This document shows positions 63,250 to 64,000 of a stretch of 64,000 nucleotides of DNA, one piece after another; position 1 is the stretch's first letter; each line of letters starts with the position of its first letter. Under the pieces are notes generated by a model that saw only the letters and a list, made by a program, of their open reading frames with translations, had not been told where the DNA came from and did no database searches. Position numbers and translations under genes: made by a program. The stretch spans positions 59,353,122 through 59,417,121 of the forward strand of contig NC_134849.1 of NCBI RefSeq assembly GCF_965363235.1. Direction: 5' to 3'. Source of the stretch: Mytilus galloprovincialis. Its lineage: Eukaryota > Mollusca > Bivalvia > Mytilida > Mytilidae.

Positions 63250-64000
63250 GAATCAGATTGATTTCACACCAATTCCGGAAATATATGGTTTCTAGATACT
63301 TTAAAATGAAATAAGTGTAAGAAACACTATTCCGGGTTAAATAAGGTTAAATATCAAATGTCGTCGAACGGAATGCACCATACAGTTATGTAATGTATAA
63401 GAAGGAAGTAATTACGAAAGTAGAAATTTAAACATCATATTTAATTTCACCTTGACCTCTATGTCAGAGTACAAAGTCATGTATCTGATATTGAAATACA
63501 AAATGTCGATACTATGTATGGTTGAGAAGTTATTCTTCTAAACTGCTAACTTCTAATATTTGAGTGGAACAATTCTCAAAATTCTTCTGATTTAATGACA
63601 AAGCGCCTTGTCACAACTTTAAAACTGCCTGAAAATTTACGGTTTTTGTTAAGTTGCAAAAATTACAAAATTCAAAATTGAGTACATGTACATTACCTTA
63701 ACCTCATCTTCTTACTTTTTGACTAAAGATATCATATCCTTGGACATTGATGACTTTACAAGTTAACCTGAATATACAACCAAGTTGGAACAAAGGAATT
63801 AAACAAAACAAAACTCTGTTGTGACAATTCGTTTGTAGCCAAGTAAGATTTGTTCAGTAGTTGTTATTTATCTGTATCTATTAACATCAAACTGAATTAT
63901 CTTAAGAGCTACTGAACAGACCTGAATGACTGAAAGCTCACAATCTTAGCATTTGTGAATTTGAGTCTAAAAGCTGAATGAAAGACTGTGCATGACTTAA
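63250..64000. other. No recognised feature
   Basis: AT-rich DNA to the end of the window. Confidence 0.45.

Overview
Eukaryotic, AT-rich, intron-rich DNA, most probably from a marine bivalve of the mussel group (Mytilus-like). The assignment rests on dispersed repeats I recognise from mussel genomes: the GGCCGTACGGTGACC family, the ACAACACGACGGGTG retroelement tail and the GCGGTATAC family. No tRNA, rRNA, CRISPR array or prokaryotic operon was seen.

Layout. Positions 1-1430 are unremarkable. 1430-1870 is a 120-bp tandem repeat. 1870-13500 is a nested set of diverged direct duplications, called modules A, B, C and D here, with mussel repeats inside. 15540-29156 holds the main gene, on the minus strand in ten coding exons. 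I could rebuild it exon by exon: signal peptide, two Ly6/uPAR-like (LU) cysteine domains, a Ser/Thr-rich mucin-like stalk and a C-terminal C-type lectin-like domain (CTLD), 461 residues. All introns obey GT-AG and all phases fit. Module C repeats the 3' end of this gene, so the left third of the window looks like amplified 3' flank. 29157-38060 is gene-poor repeat DNA. 38060-48900 is a large imperfect inverted repeat, about 10.8 kb. Its left arm carries a 1.2-kb hAT-like element with an 8-bp target duplication, and the right arm keeps the empty site. A 24-bp tandem-repeat module lies in both arms in the same orientation, although the arms are inverted.

50608-54670 encodes a class A (rhodopsin-like) neuropeptide-type GPCR on the minus strand. 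Its N-terminus is apparently encoded by a separate upstream exon that splices in frame. 54671-64000 is mostly intergenic, with 5'-truncated retroelement tails and, at 62345-63245, a broken reverse transcriptase joined to such a tail.

The two genes show no sign of a shared pathway. The LU-LU-mucin-CTLD protein is predicted to be secreted and the GPCR to sit in the plasma membrane. Exon structures come from reading splice signals and frames by eye, without transcript evidence.
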